Of a stretch of 64,000 bases of DNA, positions 48,352 through 58,839 are shown piece after piece. Source of the DNA: Salticus scenicus. Lineage: Eukaryota; Arthropoda; Arachnida; Araneae; Salticidae. Position numbers and translations under genes: made by a program. The notes under the pieces were generated by a model. That model did not search any database. It worked only from the letters and a program-made list of their open reading frames with translations, and was not told where the DNA came from. The stretch's first letter is position 1, and each line of letters begins with the position of its first letter. Location of the stretch: NCBI GenBank assembly GCA_963930645.1, contig OZ005651.1, positions 125,455,731 to 125,519,730 of the forward strand. Direction: 5' to 3'.

Positions 48352-49345
48352 CATTTCTTAAAGATAGCTTTTTGTAATTTTACTATACACACTAAGATTC
48401 TCTAAAGGTACTCCATTTATCAAAGTCGGGAGTCTATTTTATTTCCCTTGTTTAATTACAGTTTCTATTCACCCATTGGCAATTCCCTCTAAATATTTTC
48501 AAATTTCGTAGATGACATCTCCCTAACTCTTGATTTAACATATGGAACGACTGAAAGATTTAACATATAATCGCCTATAATCGAACTTGGAAGAACCAAG
48601 TTACTTCCAGGAAGTGTACATTTCAGGAGAGAAAAAAAAAGTATTTAAATATGTGATTTTTCTTTTTCGTTCTTTCTTTTTTTTTTTTCTTTTTAAAGAT
48701 TATAATATATAATAAAAATATATTTTAATTTACAGTAAGAATACATTTTAATCTAACTATATATATATATATATATATTTCACAAATGTGGCTTTATCGA
48801 TAAAGACTTGAGGAAATCCTGTTTACTTTATTTTTTAATTTTTTAATCAATTAAAATTCTGCCACAAAATCATCAAAAATGTCAAACTTAATAAGTTATA
48901 AACTTTTATGCAAAATAATTTTGTTTATGTAATTTTATAGTAAAATTAACTTATTAATTATAATTTACTGCTAAAAATCAGTTATATCTCAGATTTTGTG
49001 TTAGTTGGAAATTTCAGTGTGCACATTTTTCTGTATAAAAGGCGTCTATGCTATTCAAGTGTGTATTGGGGTTTATTATGAATCTTGATTCCTGGAGTAG
49101 TTATCTTATTTTTGTCCATATTTTTGCGATTTAAAAAAGTTTTGTTCAGAAAGTTTCTTTTTTTTTTTTTTTTTTTTTTTAATAATCAAAGATTCTCTAA
49201 TTTATAAAACTAATCTTTTTAAAAAGTGATGAATTTTTTTTTAAATGGTATGTGTTAGCTGTTTTCATGTTTGTATTTTTCATTCTTAAAATAATACAAA
49301 AAATAAAATACGATAAATATTTAGAAAAACGTGTCGTTTAGTAAA
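48193..49345. other. Gene-free AT-rich stretch of intron 1
   Basis: (TA)n tracts near 48311-48349 and 48760-48778, T runs near 48679 and 49159-49180. No element ends or protein recognised. Confidence 0.5.
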
Positions 49346-49425
49346 TATCCAGGGTAGCTTAGTTGTTTAGATCATTTGTACTTTGAGCCAAAGGTCCCAG
49401 ATTTAATTCCTAATCTGTCGCTTTA
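49346..49425 (+). repeat. Degenerate tRNA-like sequence
   Basis: GGTAGCTTAGTTGTTTAG (A box-like, about 49353-49370) and AGATTTAATTCC (B box-like, 49399-49410) have tRNA spacing. Stems are too imperfect for a working tRNA; most likely an old SINE head. Confidence 0.5.
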
Positions 49426-49599
49426 TTTCGTTCGGTATAAATAAAAGCGTTCAGTTTTCAATTGTAATAATCTGTTGTAAGAAATATAAACTATACTATT
49501 ACACAGTACTGGTATACTTGCATGCAGATATTTATTATTAATCCCTTTTATATGAGATGTTTTCTAAAAACTAATTTGAATATATGGGGAGAAAATGTA

Positions 49600-49935
49600 A
49601 TTTGACGAACTTTGAATGTGGGAGTTTTAGTAAGAGCTTTAATCTACGGAGAGAGTTATAGCGAAATTGCCGCATTTAAGATATGTTCAGGAGCAATTGT
49701 AGTGAATGTAATGAAAAGACCGGGTCTGAAAGGGCAAATTATGGTGGTTCTAGTCACCCAGTGATGAAGGATCGCATGGAACGGAAAATCTCCCACATTG
49801 TAATATAAAACAGAACGATAACAGTGCAGGAAACTGCAGCAAGAATCGTCTCAAATTATCTCTGACTGCACAGCACGGCGTACTATTTTTCGCAAGGGCT
49901 ATGATGCCCGAAGGCTAGTGCGAATTGTGGGAAGT
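49600..49935 (+). pseudogene. Tc1-like transposase N-terminal fragment
   Basis: One frame reads ALIYGESYSEIAAFKICSG, a helix-turn-helix, and then GSSHPVMKDRMERKISHIV and ITVQETAARIV, the second DNA-binding helix bundle seen in Tc1 transposases. Stops follow and no catalytic triad is found downstream. No terminal repeats could be matched. Confidence 0.65.
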
Positions 49936-50432
49936 GGTTAATATAAAGTGTCCGCTTAGAGTATATTTAGATTACTAAAGAGTTATATTTAATAATATAT
50001 AACATAAAAAAATGTGTTATATTAAAAAACTATAATTTCTTTATTGAAGAATATTTATAAAATTACAAACTGTATTCTTTTTCTTTCTTTCTTCCTGTTT
50101 TTTTTTTTCTTTTCTTTTTTTTTTTTTTTTTTTTTTTTAATTCAATTCGTACAAGCTTTTCTGTTGTTTGATTTTAGAACACTACATTATTTTCTAATCT
50201 TCCTTTTAGAAATAGTTATAAATTAGGTTATTTATATATGTTTTTTGCTATATGAAAGACTATATTTTAATATTCAGTCATTTATAAGTTTTATAATATT
50301 CCTTTTTGTTATTATCATCGTCCAAAAATGCATAACTGACAAATTTCTTGACACACATGTTATTAATGAATGTGTTTAAGTAAAATATCTTAATGAAATA
50401 TTGTTATTTTATCTTCTACTTTTGTGTTCTAC
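49936..50432. other. End of intron 1
   Basis: AT-rich, with a long T-rich tract at 50083-50140. It leads directly into the acceptor of receptor exon 2. No other feature seen. Confidence 0.6.
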
Positions 50433-50442
50433 TTTTTCTTAG

Positions 50443-50723
50443 GAAATACCCTAGTAATTCTGATTGTTTTGTCGCAAAGAAGAATGAGAACTATCACAAA
50501 CTTCTTTTTGACTAATTTAGCCGGTGCAGATCTGTGTGTTGGATTATTTTGCGTTTACCAAAATATGTCATTATATTTGACCACTGACTGGATTTTTGGG
50601 GATTTTATGTGCAGAATGTATCACTTCGTGCATAGTTTGTCTTACACTGGATCAATTGCTATACTCGTCATGATATCAGTTGAAAGATACGTTGCTATTG
50701 TTTATCCAATGCTCAGTAAACAA
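50443..50723 (+). CDS. Rhodopsin-family GPCR (trissin receptor-like), coding exon 2
   Basis: Encodes the end of Gly59 through Q152. The acceptor is TTTTTCTTAG at 50433-50442 and the donor GTACGT starts at 50724 (phase 0). Visible class A landmarks are GN at 59-60 in TM1, NLAGAD with D88 in TM2, C115 at the top of TM3 for the disulphide with extracellular loop 2, and ERY at 139-141 in place of DRY. The run FGDFMCRMYHFVHSLSY in TM3 and FFLTNLAGADLCVGLFCVYQ in TM2 look like invertebrate trissin receptors, which bind a Cys-rich neuropeptide in insects. Subfamily naming is from remembered family features, not from a search. A related neuropeptide receptor is the main alternative. Confidence 0.93.
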
Positions 50724-50842
50724 GTACGTATATTTTCAACATTGATAACTATTTATTGTATTTATTAAAGAATATCTTATTTCATTTAGTTCAGATAAAA
50801 TGTTCAAGGTGATATAATACTCTAAATATCGTTAAAATGTCA

Positions 50843-50873
<31 letters not shown>

Positions 50874-51926
50874 GGCTCTGCGTTGCAAAAAAAAAAATCT
50901 TTTTATTTATATCTTTTTATTTTTTTTAAAGCTCTGATACCATTTCTGATGATTCTTCTGTAAAATTACCTCTTGAACCTCCGTGAATATGGCCCCCATT
51001 TTTACCAATTGTCCAACGTTTTCTCGGAATCCCAACCCCATCCTCCAATTTTTATCACTCTTTGGTAATTTATGCCCATGAATTTGATTTGGAGGGTAGA
51101 AAAGAATTATTTTAGCAGTTAAAAACAAAAAATATAGTGAATAATAAATATTGATAATAATAGATGAATAAATAAATATAATTTATAATTTCAGTGGCGA
51201 CCCCCACCCCACCTCCAGCCCACCCTCAAATTTATCCTTTGATAGAAATATTCCCGTTTTAGAATTTTTCACCTCTATAGCCACTGAGAAGACATTTAAC
51301 CGTTAAAATATTCCTCTACCCCCCCCCCCCTCCAAATAAAATTCATATTTGTAAAATTACCGATAAAGGTAAGGTGGTTCCCTAAAAAATGGTGAGTGAA
51401 TGGACAAAATCGGCGCTATATTCGGATTCAGAATATCATTTTACATAAGAATTTGCAGGAATGGTGTTGGGGCCGATTTTCATACAGAGCAGTGTTAGTC
51501 CTGTACCATTTATAAATATAGTGACGAAATTTTAAAACTGTATCTTCATTATAAAAGAATAAGTTATCACAGTTTTTCTGAATAATTAAGGTTGAAATCA
51601 AAATAATTCCGTAACTGATATCTCTTTATCTAATATTATAATGAGCAAAACAATATTCTGAGACTATATATAAGCCTCAGAATACTAAAGGTTTGCCAGA
51701 ATGCCAAAATTATACACCTATAAACATAAACAAGTTATCAGAACTGTTTGCAAATCTGATGCAACTGGTATAACCTTCAAATTAGATCTTCTCCATATTC
51801 ATTTTTTCACCACTTTGAAAACTAAAAATTCTGTGGCTTTTTTCTTTCTATTAAGAGAGCGTTTTAAATTTTTTGTACACGTTTTAAATTATGTGTTTGA
51901 TAAAACTGGGCACGGAATTACCATTA

Positions 51927-51954
<28 letters not shown>
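50724..51954. other. Start of intron 2, no gene
   Basis: A T run near 50841-50869, a C run near 51320-51330 and a short C-rich patch near 51198-51230. The last part is the (TA)n tract 51929-51956 that hosts the Penelope-like insertion. Confidence 0.6.
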
Positions 51955-51962
<8 letters not shown>

Positions 51963-53259
51963 TAGATATCGTAATAAGATTAAATCATAAAATTCAGCTA
52001 TTAATAGAACTAAGACAATAACAGCACACTAAAATATAGAACTGAATTTAACACAGAGGAAAGAATTACACAAAAAGTTGCAATGTAGATTAAGAACCAA
52101 TGAGTTAGGATAGTAACTTAAAATACTTACGCCTACCAGAATGATAATAAAAATGACCATTAAGCTTATGAGAGTGAAAACGATTAATAAATAATAAATC
52201 ACAGAAATATTTGGATGTAAATGCTTAAATGTAGAAACATACTTATCAAGGGGTGCATGCTTCATAAAGCTTAAAGAGCCGCAACGATTTCGTACAACGA
52301 TATTGCTAATCATAGCAATTAATATCGTTTCACACCCCGATCGATGCAGCAAAACCAAAAAGAATTAGAAATAATTGAAATATTAAATTAAAACAAAGAT
52401 TAAAAAAAGATTAAATTTAATCTTAATGGAAACCAAAGTGAACACATGAATGAAGCAAAGCAACCACATGTATAACAATTAACTCTAACAGGAGAAAAGG
52501 ATGATGCCAAAACTTAAATTGAAGTAAAATAAAATCTCGGCAGATATCGATTAATCGAAGAAACTTCAGAGCATTTTCATTAAAGATAAATTACACTGAG
52601 TTAATATTAAATGATAATGTTAAAATAGATTTTATATCTAATTAATTTTAAAACTAGTAGAGTTGAATTAAATCGTACCATATTCATTAATAATATATCA
52701 TTAAAGTTAAAGACAGAAGAATAAAATCATAAGACAGAGTGCAAGCGTCATCTATCGGTGAGCTATAATAACATTAAGTCAGTAAAATTATTTCAGGAGA
52801 AGAATCCAATGCAATAAGGGAAATTAAGATGTAGTGACTGAAAGATTAAGGTAATTAGAAGTATTGACTGCAAGATTAAGATAATTTTTAGCGCCATTTA
52901 AGTAATTAGAAGAATTGAACTTTTGTGATTAACCCAAAACTAAATAATCTTGAAATCATAGTATTAAATGTTAAGTTTTAATCATACACAATTACAAGCA
53001 ATAATGCCAAAGAGTACACATATAAGGATAAGCATTATAGGGCAGTCATTAATAATTAAAATTATAATTTAAAAGATTTTTTTTTTCCAAATAATATAAG
53101 ATATTATTTTTGTTATGCATATAGATTGATTGTTCAAACTTAACAATGGAAGCCTCAAGTAGCCAGATGTACAAAATTAAATTTAAGGATAAAAGATTTC
53201 AAAATACATAGTATCAACCAGAAATATAAGCATGTAACTATGAGTAATCCCCCCCCACA
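51955..53259 (-). repeat. 3' pseudo-LTR of the Naiad-like element
   Basis: Aligned by eye to 57087-58392. I find about five substitutions and two homopolymer length differences (T run near 53080, C run near 53249-53256) over 1.3 kb. It starts ATAAATAATAGATATCG and ends in a C run followed by ACA. A 109-codon frame on the minus strand (52029-52358, TTG at its first codon) is identical in the other copy; it has a hydrophobic stretch, but coding status is doubtful. Confidence 0.93.
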
Positions 53260-53385
53260 CTTTTTTTTTTTTTTAATTAATTTTATTCAGCAACAAACCC
53301 ACCCAACCAACCAGCCAAACAACACCACCCTACCTCCTTAATCAAACATCTGCCCACCCATCCACCAGTTTTTTTTTTTTTTTTT
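53260..53385 (-). other. 3' untranslated body of the Naiad-like element
   Basis: Lies between the RT stop and the 3' pseudo-LTR. The + strand is markedly C/A-rich and G-poor (53288-53370, many CCCAC and ACCAACC-like words) between two T runs; the transcript strand is therefore G/T-rich. No structure could be established by eye. Confidence 0.55.
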
Positions 53386-55293
53386 TTAATTAAACCTTAG
53401 TAGTTTTTTTTTTTTTTTGGTTTTTTTTGTGTTAGACAAAGACCCTTTATGATAAACAAGTGAATAAATAAATTTTTTAGGATAACCCATTTTTGTAGCA
53501 ACATTAATTATGTGAGAGATATTTTTGTTTTTAAACCTAACAGAACAAAGATTATGTATACGAAAGAGGTGATTGAGTAGGATATTTCTGTAAACAGAGA
53601 TATGAAGACAAGAAGTAAAGTGAGTAAATAAATTTACTTTGAAACTGAAATCTTGTCTTTTGCCATACAGATCAGTATAAATTTGACTACCATCAAGTTT
53701 GATTTTTAAATCCAAGAAATTTATACAGTTATTGTTGAGAAGATTATGAGTTAAGGTAAGGAGAGAAGGATATTCAGATTTCAATAAATTAGGGGAAAAA
53801 TTATTGACATAAAAAATTATAATGTCATCAATGTATCGGTAAAAATAGACATTTTTAATACATAATCCCTGTTCATAATGGTAAAGGTATAAGTCAGCTA
53901 ACATACTCGAGCTGCATCCTCCTTGTGGAATACCGACCTTTTGAATATAGATCTTATTACAGTGTAGAATGTAATTGTTATGAATAATAAAATTTAAAAG
54001 TGTCTTAAATGATGCTGCCGAAAAGCATTTTGGTAAAGAGATTTGACTTTTAAATTTTTCAAAAAGGTTAAAGATGATATGATGAAGATCCGTTAAATTA
54101 ATATTATTAAACAGGTCAGCAAAATCATAAGTCATGATATCAGTCACATTATTCATAGATAAGACATTGGCTTTAAGTTGATAACTATTTTTAAGGCAAA
54201 AGAAGTTTTTTGATCTACTGATTAAGTCATAGATTTGTTTGAGAATATCAAGGAGAATTTTGTTAGCGTTATTGTTGTAAGTATTACACCCTACAGTGAC
54301 AGTTCTAAATTTAATAGGATTTTTGTGAAATTTAGGGATAAGTACAATATAAGGATATTTAAAATTATTATATGGTAGCTTTAGCAATTTATAAAAGCAG
54401 TGAATTTTGCGGTTATTGATTTTAAGATCATGATTTGTAAGATGAAAGTTAGTACTATTAGATATAGATGAACTGAGTAAAGAAAGATAATAATGTTTAC
54501 ATATTATAGCATAATTATTAGGAGATTTATCTACATAAGTAATAACAAAGATTTGTTGCAATTCTTTAATAGATTTAAAGAGATTTGACTTATTGTAATG
54601 TGTGCTACTCGGATGTCTTCGGACGGGGCGAGTGAGAAGTTTCTTATTGTAATGTGTGAGATTTGATTTTTGTTTAATTAATTCATCTTTAAGTTTTGAA
54701 ATCACTAAAAATTTCCATTGATTGAAATATTCAATAGGTTTATTATAAGAGATGGAGAGTTTATAAATAAACAAATCAATATCATATGAAAACTGTTGTA
54801 TAATCTGTGAAATATTAGTTTTTGGAGGGAGTCGATATTTAGTACCATATTCCATAAATTTCTTTAAATTAGAGTCATTAATAATATTAAGATCACCAGT
54901 GATAATATGTGCATGATCTCTGTCAACATATTTTACATAAGAGGGATGAGCACAACTACAAGTCACATGAGAAGATAAATTAGACTTAGAGACTGAATTA
55001 TAGTTAAAAAGCAGACGACCAAGCGTAATAGGATATTTAAAGGTACGAGAAATATGAATGTCTTTAATTGGAAACATGCATGTTTTATCATTAAGAATGG
55101 ATGATATATTAATGCTATTAAATATTTGATTAGAATAATTTAGAATAAGCTGTGAATTAGATTGGATTTTGTGAGGTTTTTTAGAGATATTTAAATTGAA
55201 GAGTTTTATTCTGTATAATATTAAATCATAGAAAATATCAGAAAAATGTTGATTATAGGATAGGTTTTTAAATACACTTAAGTAAATGGACAA
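53386..55293 (-). CDS. Naiad-like reverse transcriptase (RT domain, open frame)
   Basis: A 635-codon open frame. The first codon is TTG, so this is not a real start; translation should enter from the upstream linker. Landmarks: the CxC motif C112-S-C114 followed by HIITGDLNII (129-138), the linker signature of this clade; YVDKSPNNYAI (253-263); LIPKFHKNPIKFR (318-330), the first RT finger motif; TYDFADLFNNI (388-398), catalytic motif A with D390; GIPQGG (454-459), motif B; and YIDD (487-490), motif C. KRQDFSFKVNLFTHFTSCLH (545-564) marks the thumb. All catalytic Asp residues are present. The C-terminus ends in a Lys run coded by a homopolymer. The RT copies the element's RNA during target-primed insertion in the nucleus. 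Confidence 0.9.
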   Translation of the reverse strand: MSIYLSVFKNLSYNQHFSDIFYDLILYRIKLFNLNISKKPHKIQSNSQLILNYSNQIFNSINISSILNDKTCMFPIKDIHISRTFKYPITLGRLLFNYNSVSKSNLSSHVTCSCAHPSYVKYVDRDHAHIITGDLNIINDSNLKKFMEYGTKYRLPPKTNISQIIQQFSYDIDLFIYKLSISYNKPIEYFNQWKFLVISKLKDELIKQKSNLTHYNKKLLTRPVRRHPSSTHYNKSNLFKSIKELQQIFVITYVDKSPNNYAIICKHYYLSLLSSSISNSTNFHLTNHDLKINNRKIHCFYKLLKLPYNNFKYPYIVLIPKFHKNPIKFRTVTVGCNTYNNNANKILLDILKQIYDLISRSKNFFCLKNSYQLKANVLSMNNVTDIMTYDFADLFNNINLTDLHHIIFNLFEKFKSQISLPKCFSAASFKTLLNFIIHNNYILHCNKIYIQKVGIPQGGCSSSMLADLYLYHYEQGLCIKNVYFYRYIDDIIIFYVNNFSPNLLKSEYPSLLTLTHNLLNNNCINFLDLKIKLDGSQIYTDLYGKRQDFSFKVNLFTHFTSCLHISVYRNILLNHLFRIHNLCSVRFKNKNISHIINVATKMGYPKKFIYSLVYHKGSLSNTKKTKKKKKLLRFN

Positions 55294-55399
55294 ATACTTT
55301 TTTTTATAGCAAATATAAACTTTCTAATATAAATCCAATCATAATGGTTAAGATAATTTGACTGTAAGGCTATATTCTTAATAATGAGATTTTTTGATA
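55294..55399 (-). pseudogene. Frameshifted linker between endonuclease and RT
   Basis: The best protein-like reading lies in the third frame: GLISKNLIIKNIALQSNYL and then DWIYIRKFIFAIKK. It overlaps the end of the endonuclease frame and joins the RT frame across the A8 run (minus strand of 55298-55305). Two frameshifts are therefore needed to connect all parts. A homopolymer sequencing error could explain the second one. Confidence 0.65.
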
Positions 55400-56065
55400 T
55401 TAAACCATTAGCAGATTTATTTGATTGTTTCGAGAAGTTTTCTGGTTGACACTATGATTAAGAACAGAGTATACAGGGGAGTAATCATGAAGGGGATTAA
55501 TGTTAGTATAAACCTTAACAACCCTATTGAAATATTCATGATTCAGACCATATGGATAAATTGTATTAAAGTATTTCATGTAGTGAGATTCATAGAAAAG
55601 GCGCTCACTTTTATTTTTTTGAATCCGAAGAATTTCAATAGTACATGAGCAGAAATTATGTAAATTAAAATGTCTTAGCTCAATAGTTGATTTATTGTTA
55701 AGGACAGGTGATGATAACTTTTTGGAGTCTGAGCGATGTTGATTAATTCTAAGATGTAAAGAGGTGGAAGTTTCACCTACATACTGCATTTTACACATAC
55801 CACAGCTTAATTTGTATATTACATTATAAACCTGACAGAAAGGAACCAATTTTAAATCATTATAAATTTGGGACTGTAAAGCATTAGGGCAAGTTTTGCA
55901 ACGAGAAGAATCACACTTTCTGAATTTAAGATTGGAAGGAGGACAGTATAGGTAGCTTGATATCGATCCAGGAATATCCCTATCAATATTCCTCTACCGG
56001 GCACAATACTGAGGATGACCAAAGCATTTCTTGCCAGGCACTACTAATTTACTGAGAACATTCAT
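55400..56065 (-). pseudogene. Naiad-like N-terminal GIY-YIG endonuclease
   Basis: The likely original start is ATG at 56065 (MNVLSKLVVPGKKC). A TAG at 55994-55996 interrupts the frame; from 55993 it is open to TAA at 55400. The N-terminus has Cys motifs, CFGHPQYC before the TAG and KCDSSRCKTCPN after it. The nuclease core follows: NVIYKLSCGMC (55822 down), then YVGETSTSLHLRINQHR, giving the IY...YVG pair, a CxxC and His residues as in the CCHH motif of Penelope endonucleases. Catalytic Glu is probably in FYESHYMKYFNT, ahead of YPYGLN. It would nick target DNA to prime reverse transcription. Cys codons are TGT/TGC; no in-frame TGA is seen, so this copy is not of the selenocysteine type reported for some spider Naiads. 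Confidence 0.85.
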
Positions 56066-57086
56066 AATAAAGGAGTGGTTTTATAGATAATAAGAAAATC
56101 AATTGTAATTTGCAAGTATACATTAAAACTATCATTTAGAATATCAATAAATAAAAATTTTAATTTGCAAGAATACATTATAAATATCATTTAGAATATC
56201 AATAAATAAAAAAAAAATTTTCTTGAATAAGTAACGAGATATCAAAATTGAAAATTTAAATTTAAAATTAAAATTGATAAATATATTTTTTTTTTCTTTT
56301 TTTTTTTTTTTAATGATAAATAGTTATATAATAAAATAGAAAATTAAAGTGTCTGGAATATTAATCTTTAATCATGGTCATCAACCTATACATATCCACC
56401 AACATATTGAAAATCACAAATTGAATATTAACCTTTCTAGATTATAATAAGCATACATTAATAAAAATTAACCATTCATTTAATCTGGGATAATTACATA
56501 ATTAAATATACACAATATTTACAAAAAGTTCCAATCCAAAGTATAATTCAACCCGAAGCATTATGATTATAAACCCCACAATCAAATTCATAGGACTAAA
56601 ATTGAATAAGTTGACGATAGAAAAACTATAATGGACAAAGTGAATAATAAATGCTCATGATATCAAAATTCATCCACATGTAACTTTAGAAAATTATGCT
56701 TAAACACTTTTAATTTTAATAATAAAAGTCAAAACTTATTGAAAAACATACAAACTACTAAAGGAATATCCCAATTTGAACTTAAATAAAACAGTTCCAC
56801 ATAAAAGAGCCATTAAATGCATAGATCCACAAACAGCAAAATCAAGGTATGATTAACAATTGAAATGATACAACTCAGATAAAGCGCCATTGCAGCTATA
56901 ATCAAAGTGCATGTAAACTTTTTAAATTACTGATGGTAAGCCAGATTGGCAAACATTTGTATATATATAATAATATATACATTAAATCATAAACAAGATT
57001 TTAAATAAATGAAAAAACTGTTTATATTAAACAAAATACATTTAAATTAAATGCGCATAAGCAGCAGATGGAATTTAAATGCAAAG
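56066..57086 (-). other. 5' untranslated body of the Naiad-like element
   Basis: Lies between the 5' pseudo-LTR and the start codon. It contains two tandem copies of a ~54-bp unit (56106-56213, phrase ATCATTTAGAATATCAATAA) and a T run near 56286-56310. No reading frame of note. Confidence 0.6.
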
Positions 57087-58392
57087 ATAAATAATAGATA
57101 TCGTAATAAGATTAAATCATAAAATTCAGCTATTAATAGAACTAAGACAATAACAGCACACTAAAATATAGAACTGAATTTAACACAGAGGAAAGAATTA
57201 CACAAAAAGTTGCAATGTAGATTAAGAACCAATGAGTTAGGATAGTAACTTAAAATACTTACGCCTACCAGAATGATAATAAAAATGACCATTAAGCTTA
57301 TGAGAGTGAAAACGATTAATAAATAATAAATCACAGAAATATTTGGATGTAAATGCTTAAACGTAGAAACATACTTATCAAGGGGTGCATGCTTCATAAA
57401 GCTTAAAGAGCCGCAACGATTTCGTACAACGATATTGCTAATCATAGCAATTAATATCGTTTCACACCCCGATCGATGCAGCAAAACCAAAAAGAATTAG
57501 AAATAATTGAAATATTAAATTAAAACAAAGATTAAAAAAAGATTAAATTTAATCTTAATGGAAACCAAAGTGAACACATGAATGAAGCAAAGCAACCACA
57601 TGTATAACAATTAACTCTAACAGGAGAAAAGGATGATGCCAAAACTTAAATTGAAGTAAAATAAAATCTCGACAGATATCGATTAATCGAAGAAACTTCA
57701 GAGCATTTTCATTAAAGATAAATTACACAGAGTTAATATTAAATGATAATGTTAAAATAGATTTTATATCTAATTAATTTTAAAACTAGTAGAGTTGAAT
57801 TAAATCGTACCATATTCATTAATAATATATCATTAAAGTTAAAGACAGAAGAATAAAATCATAAGACAGAGTGCAAGCGCCATCTATCGGTGAGCTATAA
57901 TAACATTAAGTCAGTAAAATTATTTCAGGAGAAGAATCCAATGCAATAAGGGAAATTAAGATGTAGTGACTGAAAGATTAAGGTAATTAGAAGTATTGAC
58001 TGCAAGATTAAGATAATTTTTAGCGCCATTTAAGTAATTAGAAGAATTGAACTTTTGTGATTAACCCAAAACTAAATAATCTTGAAATCATAGTATTAAA
58101 TGTTAAGTTTTAATCATACACAATTACAAGCAATAATGCCAAAGAGTACACATATAAGGATAAGCATTATAGGGCAGTCATTAATAATTAAAATTATAAT
58201 TTAAAAGATTTTTTTTTTTTCCAAATAATATAAGATCTTATTTTTGTTATGCATATAGATTGATTGTTCAAACTTAACAATGGAAGCCTCAAGTAGCCAG
58301 ATGTACAAAATTAAATTTAAGGATAAAAGATTTCAAAATACATAGTATCAACCAGAAATATAAGCATGTAACTATGAGTAATCCCCCCCACA
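57087..58392 (-). repeat. 5' pseudo-LTR of the Naiad-like element
   Basis: Direct repeat of 51955-53259, more than 99% identical by eye. The 109-codon frame is at 57161-57490. The promoter of the element is expected here or in the adjoining 5' body; no defined core promoter was recognised. Confidence 0.93.
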
Positions 58393-58837
58393 TATATATT
58401 AAATGCTTAAATTAAAAATCGTTAATATTTCCTCGTTTTTTATTATTCATGGTAGTAAAAATTCTAAAAACGGAAGCGTATTAAAATCCACGCAAAAATT
58501 TATGTAACATTTTATGAGTAATGTATAAAAAAAATTTGGAGCTTAAATATTAAAAATTTAAAAAGAAGTAAAGACCAAAAAAAAATCAAAATGAATATTT
58601 ATAAGATTATTATTATTATTTTAAGTTTTGTAATTAAATTAATGCCAAAGTCTAATACAACTAAAATTTTCCCCGTTAAACTGAAAAAAAAAAAAAAAAA
58701 AAAGAAAGAAAGAAAGCAAGAAAGGATACTACATCTCCTTAAGATTATAAAACATTTATTTTATATTTGTAAAATCTATATTCGTAAACTCTATATTTTA
58801 AAAGATGTTCTTTGACAAGTATTATATATTATGTTTA
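58393..58837. other. Short gene-free stretch
   Basis: Begins with the (TA)-like remnant of the microsatellite target. An A/G-rich run lies at 58683-58730. No gene seen. Confidence 0.55.
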
Positions 58838-58839
58838 TA

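Larger units (their letters stand above)
51955..58392 (-). mobile_element. Naiad-like Penelope retroelement with permuted domains
   Basis: The element is 6.4 kb and antisense to the receptor in intron 2. Two direct repeats of about 1.3 kb (51955-53259 and 57087-58392) flank a body that encodes, on the minus strand, an N-terminal GIY-YIG endonuclease, a CxC-bearing linker and a telomerase-related RT. Canonical Penelope-like elements have the reverse order. The permuted order with CxC matches the published description of Naiads, which carry pseudo-LTRs and prefer microsatellites. Here the left flank is (TA)n (51929-51956) and the right flank starts CATATATATT. The coding region is broken in at least three places, so this copy is not autonomous. 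Confidence 0.9.

Noticed and set aside
55421..55648. 75-codon frame on the + strand inside the endonuclease region
   Set aside because: Shadow of the minus-strand GIY-YIG coding sequence.
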